Part shown: one piece after another, positions 8,479-17,525 of the stretch
Layout: the number at the start of each line of letters is the position of its first letter
Position numbering within the stretch: the first letter of the stretch is position 1
NCBI RefSeq assembly: GCF_900091605.1
Contig: NZ_FMCQ01000012.1
Coordinates: 109,897-173,896 of the forward strand
Length of the DNA: 64,000 nucleotides
Reading direction: 5' to 3'
Source: Micromonospora tulbaghiae
GTDB taxonomy: Bacteria > Actinomycetota > Actinomycetes > Mycobacteriales > Micromonosporaceae
The notes under the pieces: model-generated
What the model saw: the letters and a program-made list of their open reading frames with translations, nothing else
Databases searched by the model: none
What the model was told of the DNA's origin: nothing
Position numbers and translations under genes: made by a program

Positions 8479-9249
8479 TCACGACGACGTCCAGAAGGCA
8501 GTACGCGAGCGCGGGCCACCTGCCCCGATGCGGTCCACACCGATACCGTGCTGTTGTGCGACTGGCCCGTGACCGCCGACAGGGTCCGTTGGCGAGCCTG
8601 CAGCTCGGCGGCCGGGCAGGAGCAGCGCTTCGGCTCCCACCGCCCGAAACCCGGCAGCTTGAAACGCCCGCACACTGCGGGCGTTCCCGGCGGCCTGCTG
8701 GGACCAGACCGGCTGCCGATCAGGCACCAGATGCCGTGCGGCCAGCGCCAGCGACCGCCCCAGCCCTTGATGACGAAGCCCTTCATCGACCTCTATGGAA
8801 GCCTCCCAGCGGCCCGCCACACCTTGGCCCAGGACGATCACCCCGCCGTCAGCCGCCCAGACGCGAATGCTGTCACGACGGTGGCGCGCTCTGCCCGCTC
8901 GGGGGTGATCGGCTTCCAACAGCTCGGTCAGTCGCAGGGGAGGCGCGCCGGCGAGCGGACTCGCGACAGTCAACAGATCAATCGTGTCCATGGATCGCCC
9001 TGTCCGGCCGAGCAGCGCGCTCAAAAAGCCCGGATTCATGGTGGCGGCCAGGGCATCGCAGTCCAGGGCCGCCAGGACGCCACGTACCCAGAGCGGATCC
9101 TCGTCCGTGAATACCACCGAGTGTGCGGTGAACGCGATCACTCCGGCATCGCGATGGTTCGGCTGTGGCACTACGGTGGTTCCGCCGTCCGGTGCGGGAA
9201 AGTGCCCGTGCGCGGCAGCATTCAGGATGTCGGCCAATGCACTACTCAT
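8479..9249 (-). CDS. GNAT-family N-acetyltransferase
   Basis: The 256-residue product starts at ATG 9249 behind AGGAAAG. The acetyl-CoA-binding motif A is seen as RHQGLGRSLALAARHL near residue 180, followed by NARSVRAFQAAGFRAVGAEALLL, the usual motif B end of GNAT proteins. The first 120 residues carry an N-terminal domain seen in FR47-like acetyltransferases. The last 45 residues (PGRRAAGSP onward) do not look like the family and may be a read-through tail. The substrate is unknown. Confidence 0.75.
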   Translation of the reverse strand: MSSALADILNAAAHGHFPAPDGGTTVVPQPNHRDAGVIAFTAHSVVFTDEDPLWVRGVLAALDCDALAATMNPGFLSALLGRTGRSMDTIDLLTVASPLAGAPPLRLTELLEADHPRAGRARHRRDSIRVWAADGGVIVLGQGVAGRWEASIEVDEGLRHQGLGRSLALAARHLVPDRQPVWSQQAAGNARSVRAFQAAGFRAVGAEALLLPGRRAAGSPTDPVGGHGPVAQQHGIGVDRIGAGGPRSRTAFWTSS

Positions 9250-9495
9250 GATCAAGCTCTTTCCTGCCCGAATCGTCCAGGTGGCTTGAAGGTCGATCCT
9301 AGGCTCGCCACCCGAACCAAGGCTGTCCGCCCAATGAGTTCTTCGGCACATCTGTGGTCATCAGCGACAGCGCTACCAGTGGACGACCACGACCGCTCAG
9401 AGTCGAGAAGATTGCGGGTGATCGTGGCATGACGGCGTCTTGGCTGAATGGGGCGACGACGAGCCAACCGGCTGAACGTGCGCTCGGCTCTATTC

Positions 9496-9745
9496 AGCTC
9501 AGCCGCTCGTTGAGTTCGATCAGATGCCCGTCGGGATCGCGGACAATCAACCCTGCGCGAAGTTTGCCCGAACGACGCTCACGGCACGAACGGCCGCGGT
9601 CTCCAAGCGCGCGGGTCCATGGTGTGCGCGGGCGCAGGGAAGCCCCATCGGGAGTCCGGTGCTCTGCGGGGCACGATCGCCGTCGGTGTGGCTATCAATA
9701 TCGTGACGACGTGAACGGATGGCCAGTCGGCCGCGGCAGCGCATC
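9496..9745 (-). pseudogene. Frameshifted fragment of a VOC (glyoxalase/bleomycin-resistance) protein
   Basis: The minus strand near 9496-9560 reads GLIVRDPDGHLIELNERLS followed by a stop, the classic C-terminal strand of VOC proteins. Upstream coding sequence lies in a different frame (DSHTDGDRAPQSTGLPMG) and the two frames meet near 9548. No start or first betaalphabeta module remains. It is a dead remnant in the tRNA-proximal island. Confidence 0.5.
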
Positions 9746-9756
9746 CTTGACTACGC

Positions 9757-10512
9757 CTACCTAGCTAGGCTTGCGTGAGCTTCAGAGTTGCGCTGAGCGT
9801 CAACGGCGGTGGGGCAATAGATCGTGTCGGCCCTCGGACGCAAAACGATAGCCCCACGGTGTGCGCTGAGAACGACTTCAGCGCGCACCGTTCGCGTTTC
9901 AGGCTGGTAGTTCAGCCGGAGTCCAAGTTGCCGGCAGACCTCGGCTTTGTCGGCTGGGTCGACGTCGCGGAGCACGGTGGTGATGTCGCCGAGCGCGGTC
10001 ACCAGGGCCGTGATCTCTCCTTGGCTCATCCGGCGCGGGGTGGTGCGCGCGATGGTGCGTAGATCGGCCTCGGCGCGGGCGCGTTCGGCTTGGGTCTGCG
10101 CGATCCAGCCGGTGACCACCGCCGGGTCGGTGCCGGCGTCGAGGGCGGCGCGGTAGCGCTCCAGCTTGGCGTCGCACTCGGTGATGATCGCTTGGGTCGC
10201 GGTGCCCGTCGCGGGCGGATGACTGAAGGGCTGGGCGTCAGCCATCGCCGTGATCGTCTGCGCGATGCGGTGAGGCGCGAAGGCGGAGGCCAGCCAGGTG
10301 TCGAGCGGGTCGGTGAGTGCGTCCTCGCGCAGGTACACGTAGCGGGGGTGTGGGACCTGGTTGGCGAGGGCGTACTCCTGCGGGAAGCGGCAGCGGTAGT
10401 AGGCGTCGCCGTGGTTGTACTGGCCCTGCATGCGTCGGTGGCAGGCTGCGCAGTAAATGAGGTGGGCCGACCGTGCATGGCCTGGTCCGGCCCGGCGCCG
10501 ACGGCGTGACAA
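9757..10512 (-). pseudogene. C-terminal half of a large serine recombinase (zinc ribbon and coiled coil)
   Basis: Only the C-terminal region survives. HLIYCAACHRRMQGQ with a second RCRFPQEYA segment is the recombinase zinc beta-ribbon. A charged helical stretch (ITECDAKLERYRAALDAG and so on) follows, then DPADKAEVCRQLGLRLNYQP. The N-terminal catalytic domain with its serine and the helical recombinase domain are missing. The break falls near 10460-10510, where a methyltransferase fragment begins on the other strand. Residues encoded by 9844-10007 are repeated at 5580-5745 beside the tRNA-Leu gene. It is probably inactive. Confidence 0.8.
9844..10007 (-). repeat. Copy 2 of the direct repeat (within the recombinase remnant)
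   Basis: It is close to 90 percent identical by eye to 5580-5745 and in the same orientation, including the GGTGTGCGCTGA hairpin. The pair brackets the GDSL, TetR, deaminase and GNAT genes. Confidence 0.75.
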
Positions 10513-10865
10513 AGTTCGACAACGCCTACAACGACGGCACCGACCGCGGGAACCTCGCCTACCGCGACCTCGCCGGCCTCGCCGACGGGTTCGCCCAGAT
10601 CCTCACCGGCTGCCACACCCTCCTGCGCCCCGGTGGCCTCGTCGTCGTGACCGCCCGACCGTGGCGCAAGCACGACGAACTCGTCGACCTGCCATCGGCT
10701 GTTATCGGCGCCGGCATCCGGGCCGGTCTCACCCCCGTCGACCGGTGCGTGGCACTGCTCGCCGCCATCCGCGACGGCGGGCTCGTCGGCCGGCCGTCGT
10801 TCTTCCCACTCCAGGCCGTCCGCAAGGCCCGAGCCGCCGGCACCCCCATGCACCGACCCGGGTGA
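10506..10865 (+). pseudogene. C-terminal fragment of a DNA methyltransferase-like protein
   Basis: The frame carries FDNAYNDGTDRGNLAYRDLAG and then GCHTLLRPGGLVVVTARPWR, the RPGG...V strand-turn region of class I methyltransferases. DRCVALLAAIRDGG and RPSFFPLQAVRKAR, as in site-specific DNA methyltransferases of actinobacterial integrative elements, come next. The N-terminal SAM and catalytic motifs are absent. The homology starts at the recombinase breakpoint and ends where a truncated MocR gene abuts on the other strand. An open frame extends upstream to 10473 but does not look like this family. Nonfunctional remnant. Confidence 0.6.
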
Positions 10866-11058
10866 CCACCAGGCCCTCGGCGGTCAGTCGCTCGTAGGCG
10901 ACGAGGACCGTGTTCCGGGCGACGTCGAGCCGGCGGGCCACCTCGCGGGTGGGCGGCAGCCGTTCGCCGGGCCGCAGCGGGCCGTCCAGGATCGCGTCCA
11001 GCAACTGCCGGTAGATCCTCGACGCACGATCGCCGGAGGTGACCCCACATTGGCCCAA
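10866..11058 (-). pseudogene. N-terminal winged-helix stub of a GntR/MocR-type regulator
   Basis: From a TTG at 11058 the minus strand encodes RIYRQLLDAILDGPLRPGERL and VARRLDVARNTVLVAYERL, a complete GntR winged helix very like that of the intact MocR protein at 23562-24977. The family resemblance ends at VVTRVG, and the aminotransferase domain is missing because methyltransferase sequence takes over at about 10865. The gene is divergent from the DsbA-like pseudogene, probably its former regulatory partner. Confidence 0.6.
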
Positions 11059-11133
11059 TCAGAACGGTCAGAATCGGCGCTTCCTCACACCAATTTCCGG
11101 GTCTTGAATGACTGCGGGAAAGGGGACCCTGCG

Positions 11134-11741
11134 ATGACCGTCGTTGACGTGTGGTTCGATCCGAAGTGCCCGTGGGCCTGGAACACCTCCCGGTGGCTGC
11201 TGGAGGTCGAGCGGGTCCGGGACGTGGAGGTGCGCTTCCACGTGATGAGTCTGTGGCTGCTCAACCAGGGCCGCGACGGCTTGGAGCCGTGGTACGAACG
11301 GTGGCTGTCGAACACTCTGGGCCCGGTCCGGGTGCTGACCGCCGTCGAGCAGAAGCACGGCACACCGGTGCTGCGGGAGCTGTACACCGCGTTCGGCAAC
11401 CGCATCCACCATGAGAAGACGCCGATCGGGCCCGACCTGTACCGCGACGCGCTGGTCGAGCTGGACCTCGACCCCGCCTCGCCGAGGCCGCCGACCACGA
11501 CGACGCGCTCCGGTCGAGCCACCACAACGGGCTCGACCCGGTGGGGGAGGACCTTGGCACCCCGGCCATCCACGTGCCCGGGCCGGACGGCACGGTCAAC
11601 GCGTTCTTCGGCCCAGTGGTTAGCCCGGTGCCGCGCGGCGAGGAGGCCGGCCGGCTGTGGGACGGGGTGCTGCTGGTCTCCGGCACGCCCGGCTTCTTCG
11701 AGCTCAAACGCGGACGTACCGGCGGACCGCGGGTCGACTAG
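11134..11741 (+). pseudogene. Mycothiol-dependent nitroreductase-like DsbA-family protein, frameshifted
   Basis: ATG 11134 opens DVWFDPKCPWAWNTSRWLLE, the thioredoxin-fold start of the Rv2466c-type family, and continues with EVRFHVMSLWLLNQGRDGL. Near 11478 one base appears lost. The frame then changes and the second frame resumes without a gap: LAEAADHDDALRSSHHNGL, GEDLGTPAIHV, FFGPVVSPVPRGEEAGRLWDG, ending FFELKRGRTGGP. The whole family length is present, so the lesion is one indel or a sequencing error. The active site is CPWA rather than the CPWC of the mycobacterial enzyme, so the resolving Cys is absent. Confidence 0.75.
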
Positions 11742-11745
11742 CGGG

Positions 11746-12703
11746 CACACATGGCGCCATCTACCAGTACAACTACAGCCACGACAACGAAGGCGGTTTC
11801 ATCCTGCCCTGCAACGGCGGCGGGTCGACCACCAGGGACAACATCGTGCGCTACAACATCAGCCAGAACGACCGCGGTGACGTGGTCGACCTCATCTGCG
11901 GGAAGATCACCAACACGAAGATCTACAACAACATCTTCTACGTGACCAGCACCGGCTCCAGCTACGTCGATGCCGGCTCGCTGCTGTGGAACTCGAACAC
12001 CTTCTACGGCCAGCACCCGGCCGGCGAGCCCGCCGACCCGGCCAAGAGCACGGCGGACCCGCTGATGGTCGGTCCGGGCACCGCCACCTCGATCAGCAAC
12101 GCCGGTGGGTACCGGCTGCGGGCCGGCTCGCCGGCCCTGGCCAGCGGCCAGATCATGACGAACCCGGGCAGCCGGGACTTCTTCGGCGGAGCGGTCACCG
12201 CGGGATGCCGTCCCGACCGGGGCGCGCACCAGTTGACCACCACCTGCGCGCCCGGTGGCGGCGTCGTCCCGCGCACCGGCTGGTCGGTGCGGTACGTCGA
12301 CAGCCAGGAGACGGCGGCCGAGAACGGGGCGGCGACCAACGCGTTCGACGGCAACCTCAGCACGATCTGGCACACGAAGTACACCGGCGGCAGTGACCCG
12401 GCGCCGCACGAGATCCAGATCAACATGGGCGCGAGCTACTCCGTTTCGGGCCTGCGTTACCTGCCCCGGCAGGATGGCGGCTCCGGCGCGGCCAACGGAC
12501 GCATCGGCCAGTACGAGGTGTACGTCAGCACCGACGGCACCAACTGGGGAACGGCCGTGGCCACCGGCACGTTCGCCAACGACGCGAGCCAGAAGGACGT
12601 CCGGTTCACCGCGAAGACCGGGCAGTACTTGCGACTGCGTGCCGTGAGTGAGGTCGCCGGCAACCCGTGGACGTCGGCCGCGGAGATCTACGCCCTCAAC
12701 TGA
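11746..12703 (+). pseudogene. C-terminal part of a secreted beta-helix protein with an F5/8-type C (CBM32-like) domain
   Basis: Homology-like sequence begins abruptly at GAIYQYNYSHDNEGGF, continues with right-handed beta-helix turns (NIVRYNISQNDRGD, TKIYNNIFYVTS), and passes through GCRPDRGAHQ. It ends with a discoidin-like domain (AATNAFDGNLSTIWHTKY, IGQYEVYVSTDGTNW, QYLRLRAVSEV, WTSAAEIYALN). There is no start codon, signal peptide or N-terminal helix region, so the gene is headless. Intact relatives are secreted carbohydrate-active or carbohydrate-binding proteins. The frame stays open back to 11657, inside the preceding pseudogene, with no family resemblance there. Confidence 0.65.
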
Positions 12704-12748
12704 GGCTCGTCCGTGCGTTCCTGGGGGAGTGACCGCACGGGACGGTAA

Positions 12749-12786
12749 GGCATGGGGTGGCCGCCACGGAGCGGGCACCCCATGCC
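12749..12786 (+). terminator. Strong hairpin terminator
   Basis: GGCATGGGGTG at 12749-12759 pairs perfectly with CACCCCATGCC at 12776-12786, followed by GTTATAAG. It closes the beta-helix remnant. The rest of 12704-12999 shows no gene. Confidence 0.7.
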
Positions 12787-12999
12787 GTTATAAGCCGGCT
12801 GCGCCCCGGTGCCAGACGAAAGACGCATACGAACACCAAGTATCGGTCCGCTGAACAGGGATGACATGGTGCACTCCCGAAGAGTCGACGACTTTCGGAG
12901 TCAGTCTTCACCGAGCGGCGGCATAGGTCGGATCCTTGATCTGGCAGGGATCGGGTTCACGACTGCCTCGGGTGACCGAGGGCTCCTACGCTGAAATTC

Positions 13000-14193
13000 G
13001 TGGAAGATGTCGATGACGCCCGTGAGCTCGTTGAGCAGCGGATGCGCGCCACGGGGTTCGAGGAGGACATCCTCGACAAGGTCTTGGATCTGCTGGAACG
13101 CTTCGACACCGATCGGGAGAAGCTGTTCGAGGAGATGCTCTCCAAGCTGGAGCAACCGGGCCATGACGGCCTGACCGACCGGTGGGAGACCAACTGCGAG
13201 CAGGCCGAGGCGCTGATGGAGCGCCTCGAATCGGACATCCGGTCGGTGCTGGAGGACAGCCAGGCCAACGCGATGTCCGTCGACGAACGGTGGACCGCGG
13301 TCGGCCCGCGTGACTTCCTCGCCGGGGAGCGCAAGATCTGGGCGCAGGTCGCCCGGCTCGACGTCCCCGAGGTCGCCACGCTGATGAGCAAGGTCCTGGA
13401 GGCCGACCTCGCGCTCATCAAGAAGTGCGAGGAGGACCTCAAGAACGCGCGCAGCAACGACGCGATCGTCGAGCAGCTGCTCCTCAAGAACTTCGGCTCC
13501 ATCCAGGACACGGTCAAGAGCCTGCTCGTCAAATACCTCCCGACCTCGGGCGCCCGCCTGATCGTCCTCTTCATGAAGGACCCGTCGTCCAAGGAAGCCG
13601 CCAACGAGGCGATCAAGAACTTCGAGAAGCTCACCGCGGAGAACCTCATGGCGGCCAAGCAGAAGCGTGCCGCGAAGCAGACGGTGGTCGACAACATCAA
13701 GCTGCTGACCGCGGCCCGTGAACAGCTCGACGAGGACTGGATCGACAAGCTCTTCGCCCGCGGCGCCGAGGCGGCGGGGAACTGGCGCGGCATCGGCGCG
13801 TCCGGCGACTACCGGGCCACCGACTGGGACTGGATGAAGGAGAACGTCCTCGACCGAGGGCTCGACACGCGGGCCGAGGCGGCCAAGGAGCAGTCCAGCA
13901 AGCTCTACGACGAGCTCTTCCCCACGCTCGTGGAGGAGAGCACCAACGCCTTCGCCCAGCTGACCGATGATCCGGGCACGCTGGCGACGTTCAACGAGGA
14001 GCTGGAGAAGGCCTCGGAATCCCTGGAGTCGCTGCTGGCGACCGAGGAGGAATACGTCAAGGACCTGGCCGAGGGACCCTACAAGCAGACGGGCCTGGCC
14101 GCGTTCGCACAGGTCAGAGACGCGGTCAAGGTGGGCTTCAAGCTGCTCGCGGACAAGACGGAGGAAGCCGACGACGAGGTGAAGAAGTCATGA
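13000..14193 (+). CDS. Uncharacterised all-helical cytosolic protein, first gene of a two-gene unit
   Basis: The 397-residue product opens at GTG 13000; no good ribosome site is seen, and an in-frame ATG at residue 15 is an alternative. It is acidic, Lys/Glu/Leu-rich and almost entirely helical, with long coiled-coil stretches (DREKLFEEMLSKLEQ, EELEKASESLESLLATEEEYVKD). There is no signal peptide. The most hydrophobic part is SLLVKYLPTSGARLIVLFMKD near residues 178-198, which could be a short membrane-active segment. The stop overlaps the ATG of the next gene (ATGA), so the two are co-translated. I do not recognise the family. The general shape resembles helical scaffold or pore-forming components, but no motif supports a function. 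Confidence 0.8.
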   Translation: MEDVDDARELVEQRMRATGFEEDILDKVLDLLERFDTDREKLFEEMLSKLEQPGHDGLTDRWETNCEQAEALMERLESDIRSVLEDSQANAMSVDERWTAVGPRDFLAGERKIWAQVARLDVPEVATLMSKVLEADLALIKKCEEDLKNARSNDAIVEQLLLKNFGSIQDTVKSLLVKYLPTSGARLIVLFMKDPSSKEAANEAIKNFEKLTAENLMAAKQKRAAKQTVVDNIKLLTAAREQLDEDWIDKLFARGAEAAGNWRGIGASGDYRATDWDWMKENVLDRGLDTRAEAAKEQSSKLYDELFPTLVEESTNAFAQLTDDPGTLATFNEELEKASESLESLLATEEEYVKDLAEGPYKQTGLAAFAQVRDAVKVGFKLLADKTEEADDEVKKS

Positions 14194-17015
14194 CCGACCT
14201 CTTCGTCGCGGGCGGCCCGGTCGGCGACGGCACCCGGGCCCGGCCGTTCCACGACCCGTGGCTCGCGCTGCGGCAGGCTGCGCCCGGCGACCGCATCCAC
14301 ATCGCGGCGGGCACCTATACCGGGCGTGGCGAGCGCTCCTCGTGGGTCGTCGACACCCCCGAGCTGACCCTGCTCGGCGGATACAGCCCCGACTTCGCCC
14401 GCCGTACCCCCTGGCAGACACCGACGGTCTTCGCGGCAAAGACCGGCCTGCGCGTCCCGAACGAGCCGAACATGCTCCAGGGCATCGGCGGCCACGACGG
14501 CCTCGTCCTGGACGGGCTGTTCTTCGACGGGGCCGGGCGCGACGACTACGACGAGCAGGGCGGCCTGCAGCGCGCCTCCTACGGGGACGGCCCGCTGGTG
14601 AGCCTGCGCGGCGAGCGCATCACCGTCCGCGACTGCTGCTTCGCCAACGGCAGCTCCGGCGCCGTCGAGCTCGGCGGCGACTCCGTGGTCTTCGAGAACA
14701 ACATCGTCGTCAACTGCGTCGGCCTCAGCCTGCTCACCGTCCGCGACGGCGCCCCCGAGACCCCGGCCGCGGTCAGCCGCAACACCTTCGCCTTCGCCCA
14801 CGACGACTCCGACCCGCCGCGCGGCTCCGGCGCCGACCGGGCCGTCGGCGTACGGGTCAACGGCGCTGCCGCGATCGCCGACAACGTGTTCGTCGGCTGC
14901 GGCAACGCGGCCGTCGCCTGCCTGCGCGACGTCGGGCAGATCGCCATCGACCGCAACCTGTTCTTCGCCACACCGCGCGACATCGTGCGCAGCCGGGTGT
15001 CGGGCGCGGAGGCCGAGCTCACCGAGGAGTACGCCGCGGAGCTCGAAGACGTCGGCCTGCGCTCGGCGGCCGGCAACACCGTCGGCGACCCACAGCTGAC
15101 CGGGCTCCCGGCGGCGTGGCTCGACACGTACACGGTGGACGTCGCCGTCACGTACGAGCGCCCGCCGATCGCCGCCCTCAACGCGCTGCGGAAATCGGCC
15201 GGCCTCGGCGAGCTGTCGTCCACATCAGACCGTGATGTTCAGCGGCCCGTCATGCGCCGGCTCGCCCCGGCCGAGGTGCTCGCCCTCGCGGTCGGCGCGG
15301 CGCCGGGCGCGCACCCCGCCGACCTGGCGGCGCCGGAGCCGTTCACCGAGCTCCCGGCCGGTCCGGCGTACCAGGCCGTCGACTGGGCGCGGCTCTACGA
15401 GGCCGACCCGGCGCTCGCCGGAGCCCCGGTGCAGGTGCGGGCCGGGGTCGGCTTCGACCAGAACACGCAGATCCTCCCCGAGCTCGCGGAGACGCACATC
15501 GGCGTCGCCGTCTACGAGCCCGGCACCGACAACAGCCCGTGGTGGGCGCTCGCCCCGCGCTACGGCCTCGTCCATCACCAGACTGAGGAGGCCGTACGGT
15601 ATTCGCGCGGCCTCGACGTCGAGTCCACGTACCTGCTCCGCGGCACGTATCGCCTCACGCCGCCCGGCGGGCGTCAGAGCGCCACCATCGTCCTCGACTC
15701 CCTCGCGCCCGTGCTCGACGTCACGGCCCCCGAGCCGCCCCGGCCGGCCGGCCGCGACTGGTTCGTGCGGGCCGGATCCTCCGGCGGGGACGGCAGCCGC
15801 GAGGCGCCGTTCCGCGACCCGTTCCAGGCCCTCGAAAAGGCCGCCGAGGGCGACCGCATCCTCGTCGCCGCAGGTGAGTACACGGGCCGCCTGCGGTCGG
15901 GCACGTGGCGCATCCCCGTACGCAACCTGACGCTGCTGGGCGGGTGGGACGCCGAGTTCGCCGCGCGCGACCCCTGGCGACACCCCGTGCGCTTCGTGCT
16001 CACTCCGGAGACCAAGGCGAAGGGCATCTTCGGCGATCCGGTGCTCACCGGCGAGGACTCTGGGGAGGGCCTCATCCTCGACGGGTTCATGTTCGACGGG
16101 GCGACCTACAACGCGTACGCCGACAGCGGCGCCCTCGACGCGGGCCATTCCCAGTCGGCGGCGCTGCTCGACCTGCGCGGCGGCAGCGGCGGCATCACCG
16201 TGCGCAACTGCGTCTTCGCCAACGCGGCGTACTGCGCCGTGCAGCTCAGTGCGGCGTACGGGACGTTCGAGAACAACGTGGTCGTCAACACGAGCGGCAC
16301 CGCCGTCCGTATCCAGGCACCCGGCGCGGGCCCCTGGACCATCCGCGGCAACACGGTCCTGTTCGCCGCCGACCCCACCGGCCGGGCCTCGACCGGGCAG
16401 TCCACGACCGGCTGCCTGCTGGACATCTCCGGCCGGGGTGTCATGCGGGTCGAGGCCAACGTGCTCGCCTTCGCCGACAGCATCGCCGTCCGCGCGACCG
16501 TGCCCGACCAGAACCTGCTGCTCGACGGGAACGTGCTCGCCGCCAACCTGTACGCCGACCTCCACGACGGCCGCCACGTGCTTGTCGACGCCGAGAACCG
16601 CGACCGGGTGTTCCGCGACGCCCCGTTCGGCGCTCAGACCGGAACCCGGTTCGAGCTGCCGGCGGTGCCGGTCGACGCCGCGTACGCCGACCAGGCCGTC
16701 GGCCGCCTCTCGGCGCTGGCCGCCGCGATGCCGAAGGACGGGCTCAACGCCGCCGCGGCGGCGCTCGGCGTCTCGATCACGGCGCCGAAGACGGAGGCAC
16801 CCGTCGAGGCGGCCCCGGAGCCGAAGAAGGAACCGTCAGTGGCCGACCTGCTCGCGGACCTCGGCCGGGCCCGCAAGGCGTTCGAGGCGAAGGACGCGGC
16901 CCCGCCGGCCACAGACACTCCGCTGTACTGCCCGGTCTATCCGGTCGAGGCGGCGCTGAGGCTGGCCCTCGACGCCCCGCCAGGCGAGCCCGGCGCCCAC
17001 GCCCCGCCTTCATGA
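14190..17015 (+). CDS. Internally duplicated right-handed beta-helix protein, no signal peptide
   Basis: This 941-residue protein is translationally coupled to the helical protein upstream (ATGA). It contains two copies of a pectate-lyase-like beta-helix unit, starting near residues 1 and 522. Each opens with a GDG...PF.DP...AL..A..GDRI motif, then AAGTYTGR or AAGEYTGR, LTLLGGY or LTLLGGW, and later Asn-ladder turns (VVFENNIVVNC and GTFENNVVVNTS). A non-helix linker of about 150 residues (400-520) separates them. The C-terminus ends in a Lys/Pro/Glu-rich stretch and a short Cys-containing tail. No secretion signal is present, which is unusual because most such beta-helices are secreted. No catalytic residues can be assigned. 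Confidence 0.8.
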   Translation: MTDLFVAGGPVGDGTRARPFHDPWLALRQAAPGDRIHIAAGTYTGRGERSSWVVDTPELTLLGGYSPDFARRTPWQTPTVFAAKTGLRVPNEPNMLQGIGGHDGLVLDGLFFDGAGRDDYDEQGGLQRASYGDGPLVSLRGERITVRDCCFANGSSGAVELGGDSVVFENNIVVNCVGLSLLTVRDGAPETPAAVSRNTFAFAHDDSDPPRGSGADRAVGVRVNGAAAIADNVFVGCGNAAVACLRDVGQIAIDRNLFFATPRDIVRSRVSGAEAELTEEYAAELEDVGLRSAAGNTVGDPQLTGLPAAWLDTYTVDVAVTYERPPIAALNALRKSAGLGELSSTSDRDVQRPVMRRLAPAEVLALAVGAAPGAHPADLAAPEPFTELPAGPAYQAVDWARLYEADPALAGAPVQVRAGVGFDQNTQILPELAETHIGVAVYEPGTDNSPWWALAPRYGLVHHQTEEAVRYSRGLDVESTYLLRGTYRLTPPGGRQSATIVLDSLAPVLDVTAPEPPRPAGRDWFVRAGSSGGDGSREAPFRDPFQALEKAAEGDRILVAAGEYTGRLRSGTWRIPVRNLTLLGGWDAEFAARDPWRHPVRFVLTPETKAKGIFGDPVLTGEDSGEGLILDGFMFDGATYNAYADSGALDAGHSQSAALLDLRGGSGGITVRNCVFANAAYCAVQLSAAYGTFENNVVVNTSGTAVRIQAPGAGPWTIRGNTVLFAADPTGRASTGQSTTGCLLDISGRGVMRVEANVLAFADSIAVRATVPDQNLLLDGNVLAANLYADLHDGRHVLVDAENRDRVFRDAPFGAQTGTRFELPAVPVDAAYADQAVGRLSALAAAMPKDGLNAAAAALGVSITAPKTEAPVEAAPEPKKEPSVADLLADLGRARKAFEAKDAAPPATDTPLYCPVYPVEAALRLALDAPPGEPGAHAPPS

Positions 17016-17047
17016 TCGAAGAGCTTGTTACATCCTGATTCCGCAGC

Positions 17048-17494
17048 TCATCTGGCTTGCTCCACCCACTCGCTCGAATCCGCGAGTAAGACGCGACGCA
17101 CGTGGACCGGCAGGTTCGGGTGGCCGGCGCCCGCGTGGCGAACCGTGCTGTCCGGGTCGGTGGCGAAGCGGCGTAGGGTCTGCGGCGGGAAGGTGAACAC
17201 GTCGGCCGGACCCCAGCGCGTCTTTTGGTCCGGCCCGAACTCACGGTCGATGCGCGTCGGCCGGCAGTGTCCGCTGCGTGCCGCGGAGCGCCGGAAGCAG
17301 ATGTACGGCGAGGACACGTGCGGTAGTGGGTCTGCGGTGACCCAGTCCAGCCGTAGGTGCTGCAGCTCGGCGACGGCCATGTGGCCTTTGACCTGCTGCA
17401 GCAGCGCCGTGTCGTCGAGTTCGTCGTCGAGCAGGTCGGTCAGCGGGCGGTCGCCCTGCCGGATCTGCGTATGGATCCGGTGGCGTATCCGCAT
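17048..17494 (-). CDS. Hypothetical protein with leucine-rich-variant-like C-terminal repeat
   Basis: The 148-residue reading frame runs from ATG 17494. The C-terminal phrase TLRRFATDPDSTVRHAGAGHPNLPVHVRRVLLAD resembles LRV/HEAT-like repeat units (DPDxxVRxAxAxHPxLP). The N-terminal half (LTDLLDDELDDTALLQQVK, DWVTADPLPHVSSPYICFR) is not recognised. Its start lacks a clear ribosome site and it sits tail-to-tail with the beta-helix gene, 32 bp apart. It may be a remnant of a longer repeat protein. Confidence 0.5.
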   Translation of the reverse strand: MRIRHRIHTQIRQGDRPLTDLLDDELDDTALLQQVKGHMAVAELQHLRLDWVTADPLPHVSSPYICFRRSAARSGHCRPTRIDREFGPDQKTRWGPADVFTFPPQTLRRFATDPDSTVRHAGAGHPNLPVHVRRVLLADSSEWVEQAR

Positions 17495-17525
17495 ACCGTT
17501 GCCGCCACCAGCCGCGGGCGGCGCT

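Noticed and set aside
13803..16577. Minus-strand frames opposite the beta-helix gene (up to 450 codons)
   Set aside because: The plus strand shows two paralogous beta-helix units with matching motifs; the antisense translations show no pattern.
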